NCBI RefSeq assembly: GCF_024868665.1
Contig: NC_079913.1
Location: 7,731,819-7,795,818, forward strand
DNA from: Triplophysa rosa
Lineage: Eukaryota > Chordata > Actinopteri > Cypriniformes > Nemacheilidae
Length of the DNA: 64,000 nucleotides
Direction: 5' to 3'
In this document: positions 50,327-61,620 of the stretch, piece after piece
How positions within the stretch are numbered: the first letter of the stretch is position 1
Layout of the letters: the number at the start of each line of letters is the position of its first letter
Made by a program: the position numbers and the translations under genes
The notes under the pieces: generated by a model
What the model was told of the DNA's origin: nothing
Databases searched by the model: none
What the model saw: only the letters and a program-made list of their open reading frames with translations

Positions 50327-50910
50327 GATCTTAGTCTCTTTAAAGGAAAACAGAATAAAAACAAACACCACAGAGCAGTTTATTACGATAAATATGGAAG
50401 ACACCACACATAAAGTGTAACAAAACACTTTAAAGAGCATCCAGTAATTGTTTAAGTTTCACTAGCTGAAACTATTAGTAGCTGTGATGAAGCATCTGAT
50501 TTGTATACGTGATATAAACGCCCCCACGGGACTGGACATTCGCCAGCTTTAACCGTGACATTGCATTTACAAACACAAGCAAATTAAATAACATCAAACA
50601 GCACATTTTCCCCGGAAATCAACACGAAACACATACAACCCTTAGTTGTTTAATTCATCAAACAAATACCCGCTCAAACTTCACACAAACATCAATTACG
50701 CATCTAGGTCTAGTTGCAATAACTTGTATTTATCATTTGAAATATTGCAAAACGCAACTTTTGCATGCCTTTTTTGACTCCAATAATATCCAGCATCCTC
50801 TCCAAACAAGCCCAACGCCAATGTGCCGCCACCCAAACGCGCACGCGTATAACTTCAACAGGACGAATAAACCCACACATGCATTGAATGAGCAAAGCAT
50901 CCGATCTCAC

Positions 50911-51040
50911 CGACCTTATGCGTCTCTGCCGGTGTGTGTGTGTGCTTGTCGCGAGATTGACTCGGGTGGAAAGGCTGGTCGTTTAAGTCAAAGCGAGCCC
51001 TTCGGCGAACAAGTACGACATGAAGCGGTGGATAAACAGA
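50911..51040 (-). other. caprin2: caprin2 5' UTR exon 1
   Basis: A donor GTGAGATC at 50910 fits the splice consensus and lies downstream of a promoter-like cluster on the minus strand. The first coding exon has an acceptor at about 50339 twelve nucleotides before its ATG, so a separate non-coding first exon is required. Its 5' end is inferred from the TATA-like box. Confidence 0.6.
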
Positions 51041-51066
51041 GAGGACAGACCGCGGCCGTCTCGCTC

Positions 51067-51127
51067 CTTTTTATGCCGTATGAGAGCAGAGGGAAACCCA
51101 TCAGCTGAAGGTGCAATCATGACGTCA
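51067..51127 (-). promoter_or_regulatory. caprin2: caprin2 core promoter: CRE and TATA-like box
   Basis: A palindromic full CRE, TGACGTCA, lies at 51120-51127. A TATA-like CATAAAAAGG (minus strand, 51076-51067) lies about 45 bp further on. Transcription would then start near 51040. Surrounding sequence is GC-rich and contains CpG. The CRE suggests cAMP/CREB input; this is inferred from motif and position. Confidence 0.55.
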
Positions 51128-52262
51128 CGCATCTAAACACGGGACTATCCCTGCGCGAGCGACCTCAGCACTCTCTCATCCACACCCACGTGCTATCTAA
51201 TCTATCTATCTATATGTATTAGCATGGTCTGTGTATCCACAAAAATGACCACGTGCCAAGTGTAACCATCACAAATTACATTTATTGAGGAACAAGTAAA
51301 AAGTACAATATGTAAAAAAATACAAAACCTGCTTCATATATCTCTAAGAATGTGAATACAAAGTGCATAGCTACCATACATGCCTGTAGCACTACAACTA
51401 ACTAGTATAAGGAAAGGTATCACATGGGCATCTGGGCAACAAAAAATAGAAAATAGCGGTACTTAGCGTACACACGCCAAGCTTTTCCAACTGTACAGTC
51501 ATGAAGCTCTCCGTGACATTTAGTGAATCTTGGCCTACCATCTGTGTAAAAGCATTTAGTCAATATTGCTATGTGTTAGGACAGGAATGTCCTACAGGAG
51601 AATGTGATTATGAAAAGACCACAAGACACGTGTTGCAAATAAATATGAAATAAATAAGACAAAAAAATAATAATGTAATGATAATTGTTGTTTAGCCTTA
51701 CACATCATAGAATATTTACAAATAACGCCATTTATCACAATTTAAGTGTCTCCGAAAGCTTCACCTGATCAGATGTTAACAAGTACATTCACTTTTCATG
51801 CGTTTCTGTGATATGGCAAATTCACCAACAAAGCTGCCACCAAATTACCAATTTAAACACCAAGAAGATGCTTTTCACTTATGCCCAGAGAGAAATAAAA
51901 TGACTGCAATTGTGTAAAAATGAGCTCAATAGTGCCATCTCCTGGAATTAAACAGATGTAACATCTGAATTTGTATAATCCAAGATTACCAAAACAGTCA
52001 AAAAATACAACAGAAGGACATAATTATTTGACCTTAAATGAAAACTCTGGATATACAGTATGAACACTTTTCTTATAAGTGATAGCTTATTAGGAAAAGT
52101 AATGTATATTAAAAACATTGGTTGCATTGGTCATATCGGTTTAGTCATTCAGTATTCAGATATTAACTTTGAAATATATGTTTTCCCTGAAGAGAAAAGC
52201 AAATGAACAAACAAAACATACATTATTTAAAAAACAAAAGCACAGCAAAACAAACAGACCAT

Positions 52263-53094
52263 GGCCCAGTTTCACAGACAAGGCTTAGTTTAAGCCAGGA
52301 TATGCCTTTGGTAATTTAGGCTATTTAAATCGCTTTTATTAAAATGCCTTATTAAAATGCCATTACTGGTGCATCTTGAGACAAAACAATGGCAATTAGG
52401 GCTGTCACGATTATTAAATAATCGTCTCATCGCGATTGTTTGACCTCATCGCGATGGTTTCAGATCATCGCAATTATCGCACATCTCTATAGAAGACACT
52501 AGGGGGAGCTGTAGTGCATCTGCATATTGCATATTTTAGTGTATATATTGTTACTAAAGCATGGTAATACTTGTAAAATGTACCACCACAACACAATCAC
52601 TTAAAAAAAAAAAAAAAATATACAAATTACCTGCAGTACAATTTAATATTATTTAAGCAAATCTCCGTGTGAAAACCAGTCTACCAAAATTTCATTAACA
52701 CACAAGTAAAATTTTACTGTAGTCTTGCAAGTGAGAAAAAATTTGAAATCAAATTTTAATGGTGGCTTCAATTCACACCTGATCAATTTACTTCATTTAC
52801 AAGTATTTGGTGGTTGTATTCAGAACAATATGGTCGTTTCAATCGCTGAATCAAAAATGAATGAGAATTAAATGTCAAAGCTCAAAAACAGACAATTAAT
52901 CGTCATAATCGCCAAAGCCCTAAAACAGACAATTAATCGCCATAATCGCAATGATTTATTAGACAATTAATCGTCAATCAAATTTCATAATCGTGACAGC
53001 CCTAATGGCAATTACATATTTTAAGGTATGTCAGGGCCATTTATTTTCAGTTTAGTCTAGGACTAGTTTTAAGCCTTGTCTTTGAAACCGGGCA
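52263..53094. mobile_element. GCCCGGTTTCACAGACA-type element split by a hAT insertion
   Basis: The left end (GCCCAGTTTCACAGACAAGG, then TTAAGCCAGGA) and right end (AAGCCTTGTCTTTGAAACCGGG) match the copy at 24528-24756. The two halves are separated by the hAT element at 52397-53004. Rejoining them with one copy of the duplication gives the same layout as the intact copy. Confidence 0.8.
52397..53004. mobile_element. hAT element with 8-bp target duplication, nested
   Basis: A 608-bp element with ends TAGGGCTGTCACGATTAT and ATAATCGTGACAGCCCTA, flanked by perfect ATGGCAAT copies (52389-52396 and 53005-53012). The interior has repeated TAATCG/CGATTA blocks. It is non-coding. It sits inside an older inverted-repeat element, so it is the younger insertion. 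Confidence 0.9.
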
Positions 53095-53535
53095 CATGTG
53101 TTCTAACCTATTATGACACTAAAAACTTGCAAATATTTGCCAATGAGAGTACACTGTATTTACAAGAGAGGAGGTATATGGACATTGACAAAATAAATAG
53201 CAATAATTATGGGCTTTTTGGCTTTAGAATGAGACAATATTGAAAATATCCAATTCTAAAATATATGTGAAGACCACTGACTCCCTGTAATTGTTTAACA
53301 ACATTGGCATCTTAAGATGTCACATAGCAATCAAACTCTAATTTCATTTTTGTTTTTTCCTTTCATTTATATACAAAAATATAACGGGACCGTCTCAACA
53401 TTCGCCCTCATAATTCATATTGCAAATGGTTATATTGCATGGTTGCAAAACAATACAAACAAAGAATGAAAAATCCTGAAAATCTTAAAAGGCCATGCAA
53501 AATTCATGCAGATTTCCATTAACACATTAGTTTCC

Positions 53536-53914
53536 TTAGCGTTCATGCGTGACACCGATCTTTTCAATGATGAACACAGAGAACAATATTTGGAAGAATG
53601 CTTGTAACCAAACAGATCTCGCCCCCTATTGACTCCCATAGTAGGAAAAATTACTTTATCTTTTTTTGTTCTGTTGAACACAAAAGAAGACATTTTGAAG
53701 AATCTAGGACAGCAAACAGTTCTGGGGCACTTTTAACTACCATTCTATTTTTTCCTACTATGATAGTCAATAGGGGGCAAGATCTGTTTGGTTATAAGCA
53801 TTCTTCCAAATATCTTGTGTTCATCAGAACAAATAAATTTATACAGATTTGGAACAACTCGAAGGTGAGTAAATGATGACAGAATTTTCATTTTTGGGTG
53901 AACTATCCCTTTAA
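53536..53914. mobile_element. GTTCACCC-type MITE, left terminus lost
   Basis: The interior has mirrored copies of CTTGTAACCAAACAGATCTC and GATCTGTTTGGTTATAAGCA plus GTTGAACACAAAAGAAGA. The right end is complete: GTAAATGATGACAGAATTTT then GGGTGAACTATCCCTTTAA. The left terminus is missing. Confidence 0.8.
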
Positions 53915-54052
53915 GTCAAACCTACAGTTCTGAATATTTACATTAGTACACTGAATACAGGAGCATTAACATTTTTGAAATTCTTTAACTTTAGCTTACC
54001 GGCCACGAGTGGCTGAATACAGACAACCTGCAGTGAAAACAATGCATTTAGC

Positions 54053-54230
54053 TTAAAGGAACAGTTCACCCAAAATTACACCTCTCTAGGTGACTTCTGT
54101 AAGAAACCAAGAGTTTTTTTTTTTTACTTAAAATTATATGTAAAACATCAGCCAGGATATTTTTTAAAAGCACACTTTTTGAAAACTTCTACTGAAAAGT
54201 CAAACGTGTTTGGATGAACTCTCCCTTCAA
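54053..54230. mobile_element. short diverged GTTCACCC-type MITE
   Basis: It starts TTAAAGGAACAGTTCACCC and ends GGATGAACTCTCCCTTCAA. The interior is short and T-rich, unlike the other copies. Confidence 0.65.
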
Positions 54231-54832
54231 GACCAAACCTAAGAAAATCCCTATATAATGGCTATGTACCAGCAAGATGGTAAAACGTTACTATCTTTAT
54301 TTAGCTAGAATTTAGCTAATGCCACCCTAAATACTGTACACTAACTGCAAAGATAGTCACCCCAGAGGTAGGGCACAGCGGTGATAGAGCGTCTCGCTTA
54401 AGGGTTACAATAGTGACAGCACAGGATTGTGGTCACCAAGTCGGTTCTCGGTTTTTTATGCCGTGATGTTTGTAGATCCAGCATTCTGTGAGTTGAAAAA
54501 AGCAAACACATTTTCTTGATCTACAAAAACAGAAGCGCGCAAGAAAATCCACACAGGAAGGAGCGAATTGGAATAGTGTGGTACCAGGCTCTGGAAAATA
54601 AGGATACCAATTCATTTTGATAAATAAAACAAGAAGTTGACTCGACAGCCAAGAAACTGAAAAAGACACATTCTTAACCTGAATAAAACTGGGAAACGCA
54701 AACAAAGATCCAGCTGCTCTTGAATCGAAGGCAATCTGAGAGAATGTCTTTGAGAGTGTCTGAGGCCGACGATGCAGCCCGACTCTCAAAGGCTTCCTAA
54801 AAATGCCAAGTCAATACCCTGGGAATGTGACA

Positions 54833-57712
54833 TCACCACTCCTCATCCACTTCCTGCTCCATTTTGATTTGGTGAGAAGGGGAAGGCGAGCGCGGCTGAA
54901 TGGAAGAAATCATTTCTTGACTGCTTTGCACCTCCTCTTTGTCAAGGTCGCCCTCATCCTCTTCTTCGTCATCCTCTTCCTCTTCTTCCTCCTGCTCTTG
55001 CTCTCGTTTCTTCTGACAGCAGGGCTTGTAAAGATGAGGATCAATCAGCACCTCCCCATAGCGGCCTTTATAGATGATACCACAGCATATTCGCTGCCTA
55101 CAGAGATTTGCAGATGTCAGCTTCTTTGTAAATGAACTGCTTTCGTTTACAAGTATTACTTTTGGTGCACAATAAAGGTCAAACTCATAAATCGTTTAAG
55201 CATGTGAATTAGTCTAGTAAAATACCTTTTCCAGTATGTCAGGTCCAGGAAGGAAAACACAGGAGATCGGGTGGAGCCAGGAGCCAACTCCGAGTCAGAG
55301 CCTTCATCTGATTGGTTACTGTAACTGGGCGACTGGGCCGGGCTGGCACTGGAGGTAGTGCTTTGAGCATCTGAATCTGTTGATGAAGGAAGCAAATATG
55401 GCTTTGAAGTTGGGTTGATTTAAACAGGGAAATGCAAAGCATGTTTTAATCTGTTGCTACACAACCCTTACGGTGTCTTTTTAGTTCCTTCTGAACCCGG
55501 GTGATCTGGTTCGGTCTGATTCGTCTGGACAGAGATTTGACTTTCTTTGACTTGACTGTAGTTTTCAGGCTGGGCCCTCCTCGTGCATCCACCACCTTTG
55601 TGCAACAATAACAATCTTGACCTAATCCACAACTTTTTAATAACAAGAGCCCCAGTCTCCAAAATAACAGCTACAGTGAGGGAAATAAGTATTTGATCCC
55701 CTGCTGATTTTGTAAGTTTGCCTACTTACAAACAAATGAAGGGTCTATAATTTTTATGGTGGCTTTATTTTAACTGATAGACACAGAATATTTAAAAAAA
55801 ATCAGGGGAAAAAAAAGTTATATAAAGGTTATAAATTGATTTGCATTTCAGTCAGTGAAATAAGTATTTGATCCCCAAGCAAAACATAACTTTGTACTTT
55901 GTGGAGAAACCCTTGTTGGCAAGCACAGAGGTCAGACATTTCTGATAGTTGGTCACCAGGTTTGCACATGTGTCCGGATACATTTAGTCCACTCCTCTGT
56001 CAATCTTTAAGGTTTCTTGGCTGTCGCTCAGCAAATTGGAGTTTTAGCCTCCTTCACAGAGGTTCTATAGGACTAGGGTCTAGAGACTGGCTAGGACATT
56101 TAATGTGCTTCTCCTTAAGCCACTATTTGGTTGTCTTGGCAATATGTTTTGCGTCTTTGTCATGTTAAAGGCTCATCCATGACCCATCTTCAGTGACCTA
56201 GTTAAGGGGAGGAGGTTCTCGTCCAAGATTTTACGGTACATGGGCCCGTCCCTCAGCCCCTCAATGCGGTGAAGTCATCCTGTATACCTGTAGCAGAGAA
56301 AAAGCCCTAAAGCAGAATGTTTCCAACACTGTGCTTCTCTGTAGACATGATGTTCTTGGGCTCATAGTCAGCATTTCTCTCCCTCCAAACACAGGAGTCC
56401 ATTTTGGTCTCACAGCAGTGCCAGCACTTTCGCCAAAGCCTTTTCTGAATCATTTTGATGTTCATTGTCAAACTAAAGACGAGCCAGGCGGGCCTTCTTG
56501 GGCAGGAGGACCTTGCGGGTGCTTCAGGATTTCAGTCTACTGTGGCATAGCGTGTTACCAATGTGTTACCAATGTTTTGCTTGCTAACTGTGTTCCCAAC
56601 TGTCTTGAAATCATTAACAGGCTTCTTCCGTGTAGTTCTGGGCTGATCTTTAACATTTCTCATGATCATCTTTACCCCATTGGGGAAATATTGCAGGGAG
56701 CTCCAGAACAAGGGAATTTGATAGTTATTTTGTATATCTTCTATTTCCAAATAATCACACCAACAGTTGTCTCCTTCTCACCAAGCTTCCGTCTGTAGCC
56801 TAGTCAAGGTTTGTGCAGGTCTCCAATCTTGTCGCTGACATCCTTTAAAACCTATTTGGTCTGGACCATGGTGTTGGAGAGGTTGAACTGGAAGATACAG
56901 ATTCTGTTGGCAGGCATCTTTTATATACATAACAAGCTGATTTAGGAGTACTTTCTTAAAGTGACAGGACTAATCTGTGGTCCATATAGGCACATAACCA
57001 ATCTGTGGAGCCAGAATTCTTGCTAGTTGGTAGGGGATCAAATACTTATTTCACTGACTGAAATGCAAATCAATTTATAACCTTTATATAACATTTTTTT
57101 CCCCTGATTTTTTTTATATTCTGTGTCTATCAGTTAAAATAAACCCACCATAAAAATTATAGACCCTTCATTTGTTTGTAAGTAGGCAAACTTACAAAAT
57201 CAGCAGGGGATCAAATACTTATTTCCCTCACTGTATATATATCATGTAATTCAACACTTTTATACTATATCGCTGCTGTCCTTCTGAAATATCTGAATAT
57301 CTTAACAATAAAGTTTTTTTTAAGTGATTGTCGAACTTGACAACACAGTATGTACTCATTTAAAACGTAGAGTGTTTTGTGTTCCTGAAAAACAGCGAAT
57401 TTGGACATACACGTTTAATTATTTGTTCGGGTTACATGAGCAACTTACATGATTCCAATTCTTCTTGGAACCAACAGGAAGCTTTTTCCACCGTTTCACC
57501 AGCAGCACACAAGCATTGCAGATTTCTCCAGAGCGAGTCTCACCTAAACTGTAGAAACATCTCTTGTCATTATAATGACACCAGCAGAACAAACATAGAA
57601 AACTTAAAAGCAAATATTGTTTGTTAAACATCTACATGCTAGACTAGACTAGACTAGATACAACATAAACATCCCACGATCACTATAAGTGTATCAGATG
57701 TTAACAGATAAA

Positions 57713-57798
<86 letters not shown>

Positions 57799-57968
57799 AG
57801 ACAAGAAATACAAGAGTTATCCAGCAGATACCCAACTTACCCAAAGCAGCTCTGAAAGTCTCTCTCATAGCGTTTGCTGTCAGTAAAACGAGAGCTGGAG
57901 GACTTGGCCCTGCAGATACAACATCCATCAAGGCTGCGGTACATCTTCGGCTTATGAAAGCCAAACAT
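54833..57968 (-). CDS. sinhcaf: SINHCAF (FAM60A), SIN3-HDAC complex subunit
   Basis: Five coding exons: 57968-57841, 57548-57449, 55595-55472, 55376-55226, 55097-54833. All have AG/GT borders and the phases close to 768 nt, 255 residues. The start [20 protein letters not shown] matches the conserved N-terminus. Exon 2 gives [20 protein letters not shown], exon 4 [12 protein letters not shown], and exon 5 [20 protein letters not shown]. Cysteine pairs at CCIC and CNAC fit the zinc-type fold reported for this family. The protein is a nuclear subunit of SIN3-HDAC that restrains transcription and affects TGF-beta targets and proliferation. It is longer than the human protein (221 residues) because of a Glu/Asp-rich stretch at residues 199-223. 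The ATG directly follows the CAG acceptor, so upstream exons are non-coding. Intron 2 carries a Tc1 fossil. Confidence 0.95.
55674..57233 (-). mobile_element. Tc1/mariner element fossil with long inverted repeats
   Basis: A 1560-bp element starts CAGTGAGGGAAATAAGTATT and ends AATACTTATTTCCCTCACTG, flanked by TA on both sides (55672-55673 and 57234-57235). Terminal repeats are about 200 bp (55674-55876 and 57033-57233). Each has an outer and an inner copy of AAATAAGTATTTGATCCCC, the IR/DR layout of fish Tc1 elements. It lies in sinhcaf intron 2, with its transposase in the same orientation as the gene. Confidence 0.93.
55900..56875 (-). pseudogene. decayed Tc1-like transposase
   Basis: The minus strand matches fish Tc1 transposase coding sequence across most of its length but with many stops and frameshifts. 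The longest recognisable frame (56750-56532) includes [20 protein letters not shown], the N-terminal helix-turn-helix type region. The DDE catalytic core cannot be read in one frame, so the copy is dead. Confidence 0.85.
57714..57796. repeat. (CA)n microsatellite in sinhcaf intron 1
   Basis: About 41 CA repeats without interruption. In the sinhcaf transcript it reads (UG)n and starts 44 nt downstream of the donor of the first coding exon (57840). Confidence 0.97.
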
Positions 57969-58420
57969 CTGTAACCACAAGGACAGGCTTTAAAAATAAC
58001 AGGAGTGTAGCAACTCTCCGCTTTGTAGTCCTGCTGATCTACTAGTAATTTCACATGCTGACAAAAATGGTAAATTGTCTTCAACCAAATATTGTTTAAT
58101 CTGTCATTGTTTAATGCCTTCAGGGCCCAATGCAAAGTTTCACAGTAGTAATGCGTTTAACTGTTTTTTGTGATGTATTACAAAACTGATGAGTGACTTC
58201 AGGAGCAATGTTTCTTAACTGGGGCACACCCGGGAGCTTCAACAAATAAAGGGAGCCTCAAAACGACTTAAAATATTTAAAATAAGACCAGCAATAAACT
58301 AAGCTAACACAGTGTTTGGTTATGTGGACAACAAATATGCATATTTCTAGTTCATCCAAGCAGTAGATTATTTAATGATTTAATTGGGTAAAAATTGTGA
58401 ATTGGCGGCCATCAAAAGCA

Positions 58421-58423
<3 letters not shown>

Positions 58424-58501
<78 letters not shown>

Positions 58502-58560
58502 GTAGAGCTCGCGTGTGNNNNNNNNNNNNNNNNNNNNNNNNNNNNNNNNNNNNNNNNNNN

Positions 58561-58637
<77 letters not shown>
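58424..58637. repeat. (GA)n microsatellite interrupted by an assembly gap
   Basis: AG repeats run from 58424 to about 58497 and from 58561 to 58637, with an unresolved 43-N gap at 58518-58560. A short non-repeat piece (GGTAGAGCTCGCGTGTG) precedes the gap. Frames through this tract (Arg-Glu or Leu-Ser repeats) are artefacts of the microsatellite. Confidence 0.95.
58518..58560. other. assembly gap (43 N)
   Basis: A run of 43 undetermined bases inside a GA microsatellite. The true length is unknown, so distances across it are unreliable. Confidence 1.
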
Positions 58638-58639
<2 letters not shown>

Positions 58640-60430
58640 TTGGTTATCAATCTTCGGATTAGTGGGACAAGAGCTGAATGGACTGAGTGTCTTTTATAAC
58701 CTCGGTGCTGATGGAGCCGGATGCCGGACACCCGTGGCCTCGCGCATTGACAGAGATCGGTGACAGATGTGAATGTTGTCTCGAGGCGTTACATTAATAC
58801 AGTTTGTTATAACTAGGTCATTACATAGGATGCATCTATACACCGCAGTCTTTAAATATTAATTTATCGCGCTGCAAGTTTTCTTTTTCAAAACGATCAC
58901 AGGCCAATACTTATTCTCATTTTAGGATGCGCGGTACGGTTTCACAGGAACACCGTTGAACTGGCGCTTGTATAATTCCGCCGCCTCTGACGCAATTCAA
59001 ACATGGCAACGCGTTTCAGAGGAAGGGCAGAAACGGGGGCAAAAAAGTAATGCGATGCCATTGCGGAATCTGCGATCTAAAACATTCAAACTAATAGTGC
59101 CAGCTACAGTTATCCGTAAAACATCGAATAGATAAGCAAACTGTGTTTTATATGGTGTTTAAACGTCCGACCACACTGCAGCGAAATGGTGTGCGTCTCT
59201 CCGTTCTCACCGCCCACCAGCTCGCGCGGAAGCATGGCTCGCCACACGGCATCTTTAAACAGACACGTTCAGCATGTTTTCACTGCAGCCGAACTAAGAA
59301 ACTACTTTTGTCCTTTTTGAGAACTACATTAATGCATTTATATAAAGCCAGCGATGGTTAAATAACACCAAGTGAAGATGAAAGTTTGAATGTAGTCGAA
59401 TTGCTTGTCCGTTGCTCTTTGTTTTCCGCGCGACTCTGCGTCAGTGGCTCGAGCGACTCCATGCTTTGCGCTCGAGACTGTAAACACATGCGGTCCGTGC
59501 AACAACTTCGGTCAAGAGCTTTGAGCGCGATTAAACACGCATTTGTCCTTTTTGTTATTATCAGGACACTTTAAATTTTAATACACCCGTCAGAAAAAGA
59601 AAAAAAAATTCCACCTTTAGCTCTAACGTTACATTTAAATGCGTCAGTGACACCGCCTCCGTCTCACACGAGATGAGGGTTTAACAGCAACGTTACTGAA
59701 GCAGTAACAGTGCGCTCAATGTTTATTTAATGTCGTTATAACTGCGTGCGCGATTTCTTCAGAAGTTTGGGAACGTTGTCGGGCTTGTGAAATGTGGGTT
59801 TGTTTTGAAGCACACCCACCAACAGATGAGCGAGCGAGACCACACGCAGTCAAACGAGTTAAGTATCGCAAGTAAAAAACGTTTAAAAGGGGCAAATTTT
59901 GTTTATTTTGTACACCAACTGTGCATTTGCGAATGCATGTCCACTATCATACTTTTCGTAGCTATTTCACTATTTGAATACGCATCACATTCTGTTATAT
60001 GTGCCTATTTGTTATCTTAAAAACAAAATGCAGTTTTCTACAAAACACCCAGTTGGGGTGATTTTTTGTTGAAGCTTATTATAAAAATAATAGGTTCAAC
60101 AGTCCGGGTTCTGTGAATTCAACGCTTGCTATATCCCATACTTAACTACCCTGAAAGATGCACGCTCCCTAAAATAAGATGCTCTGTATGCGCTTTCGGT
60201 GTAAACACTGAACTTATGGCACGTTTTTACACTGTATCAAAATTGTCAAAACAATTTAAGCAAGCCTCAACGCGATCTTTAGGCTCCGTTTGTGATGAAT
60301 ACGACAGCTTTCACCCTGGCATCGCATTGTCACATAACTTCTTAAAGGCGGCCCTTCGAAAAGCGAATATGACATCTTTTGCAATGGTTACAAATTGTTA
60401 AATTGCTTTAAAATAAAGGCCATATTCTTA
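58640..60430 (-). other. sinhcaf: sinhcaf 5' intron, no other gene seen
   Basis: This lies between the first coding exon and the likely 5' UTR exon. It is partly CpG-rich (58.7-59.8 kb), which could mark an alternative promoter, but no donor or exon could be supported. Frames at 59.1-60.4 kb have no family resemblance. Confidence 0.45.
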
Positions 60431-60431
60431 C

Positions 60432-60640
60432 CTTGACTTGCAGCGGTTAAAGTCAATCACACGACGAAATCCAAGAGTTATAGTCGTTACAAATGTTAGT
60501 CATTTAACAATGCGCCACTACCAGGCACGCCACTCTACTGTCTCACTTTCTGTCTGAGTATAGTAAAATGTTTACGCATGCGCCGACATCCAGCCACCAT
60601 TTTCTGAATTTCTTCAATCAACCTCATTTGCATGTGCGGC
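60432..60640 (-). other. sinhcaf: probable sinhcaf 5' UTR exon
   Basis: A near-consensus donor CAAG|GTAAGAAT lies with its GT at 60431-60430 on the minus strand. It sits about 240 bp below the GC-rich promoter motifs. The coding exons begin exactly at an acceptor, so such a leader exon is expected. Its 5' end is not defined. Confidence 0.55.
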
Positions 60641-60670
60641 TGACGTTACACTGCGTCTGCATTCTATTGC

Positions 60671-60795
60671 CCATATAAGGAATAGAATATTACGCGGGAA
60701 ACGTGGGCGGGTCCGGTTGCCGGGGCAGCAGTCGTTTCAATTCCGTGCACTGCGATCCTAGTGGGCGGAGCTACGCTGTACTACTAAAAGGGCGG
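60671..60795 (-). promoter_or_regulatory. sinhcaf: sinhcaf promoter: CArG box, E2F site, GC boxes
   Basis: CCATATAAGG at 60671-60680 is a perfect SRF CArG box. GCGGGAAA at 60694-60701 matches the E2F consensus. GGGCGG GC boxes occur near 60705, 60762 and 60791. The region is CpG-rich, unlike its flanks. E2F control would suit a proliferation-linked SIN3 subunit; this link is inferred. Confidence 0.5.
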
Positions 60796-60799
60796 AGGG

Positions 60800-61620
60800 A
60801 GGAGAGCAGATGTCGAGGCGAGCAGAGCCCATCCTTCTTGCTGCTCCGTGTCTGTCAGCCATGAGCACATGTCGACTGCATGTTGTTTAATGTGCTCACT
60901 AAAATACTTCACTATCAAAATCATTTTAGACTTCTTGTTGACCCTTTAAAGAATATATTATAGGTTTAAACGAGCGATTTTAGAGACTCGATCGATTAAA
61001 TTTAGGCCTTTGGTCAGTTCCGTTTGCGAGCATATAATATTACAATAGATTGAAATTCTAATGGGTTTAATAGTTATAATGGGATTTGTATTGATTTTAA
61101 TAGAAACTAAAATGGTCTCTTTGGGGTTGTATTGTTTGGTGTTGTCTGGCCAATGGGAACCAAGAGAACCCCATAAAATTCTACTGGAGTAAGCGTAAAA
61201 CACATTACACAAAGGGAATGAATTAACAATGGTTTTAATATTAAACAGCTGATGGTTCCTATTTGTAATAAAAACCATTACATTTTGTATCGTTTTTTTT
61301 TCAGCAGGGGCAACTGTACAGCTGTATTGTCCCATGATGTCACGACTATGAAACCCCAGGTTTATTTTTAGACACTTTTATATTTATGACACTAGATGTG
61401 TTTTTGACATGTGAGGTAAGTGTAAAATGTGTGTCATAGATGCCTTTATCATGTCCCTAAACCAAAAATAACTTTCCATGAAGACCTCTTCATAGCAGAA
61501 TTCAGTCCAGACTTTTCCGTTCTGGAATACCACACATGCTTACTTGAGCATGCCTTCATAAATTATCAGAAAGTGTCCGCACAATGCTGCTCACAGCAAA
61601 GCGTTCAGACAGAGATGACA
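60800..61620. other. intergenic between sinhcaf and dennd5b
   Basis: No gene was recognised. A minus-strand AATAAA at 61366-61361 could belong to the dennd5b 3' UTR. Confidence 0.45.

Larger units (their letters stand above)
51262..54832 (-). other. sinhcaf: sinhcaf 3' UTR and flank (extent uncertain)
   Basis: Two AATAAA signals on the minus strand are candidates: 54301-54296, giving a UTR of about 0.55 kb, and 51286-51281, giving about 3.5 kb and including several MITEs. The distal site would end only about 200 bp from the caprin2 promoter. No exon was seen in this stretch. Confidence 0.4.

Noticed and set aside
57714..57796. Possible CRISPR-like array
   Set aside because: It is a plain dinucleotide repeat without spacers; the genome is a vertebrate.
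58384..58731. Long open frames of Arg-Glu or Leu-Ser repeats
   Set aside because: They are translations of the GA microsatellite and cross the N gap.
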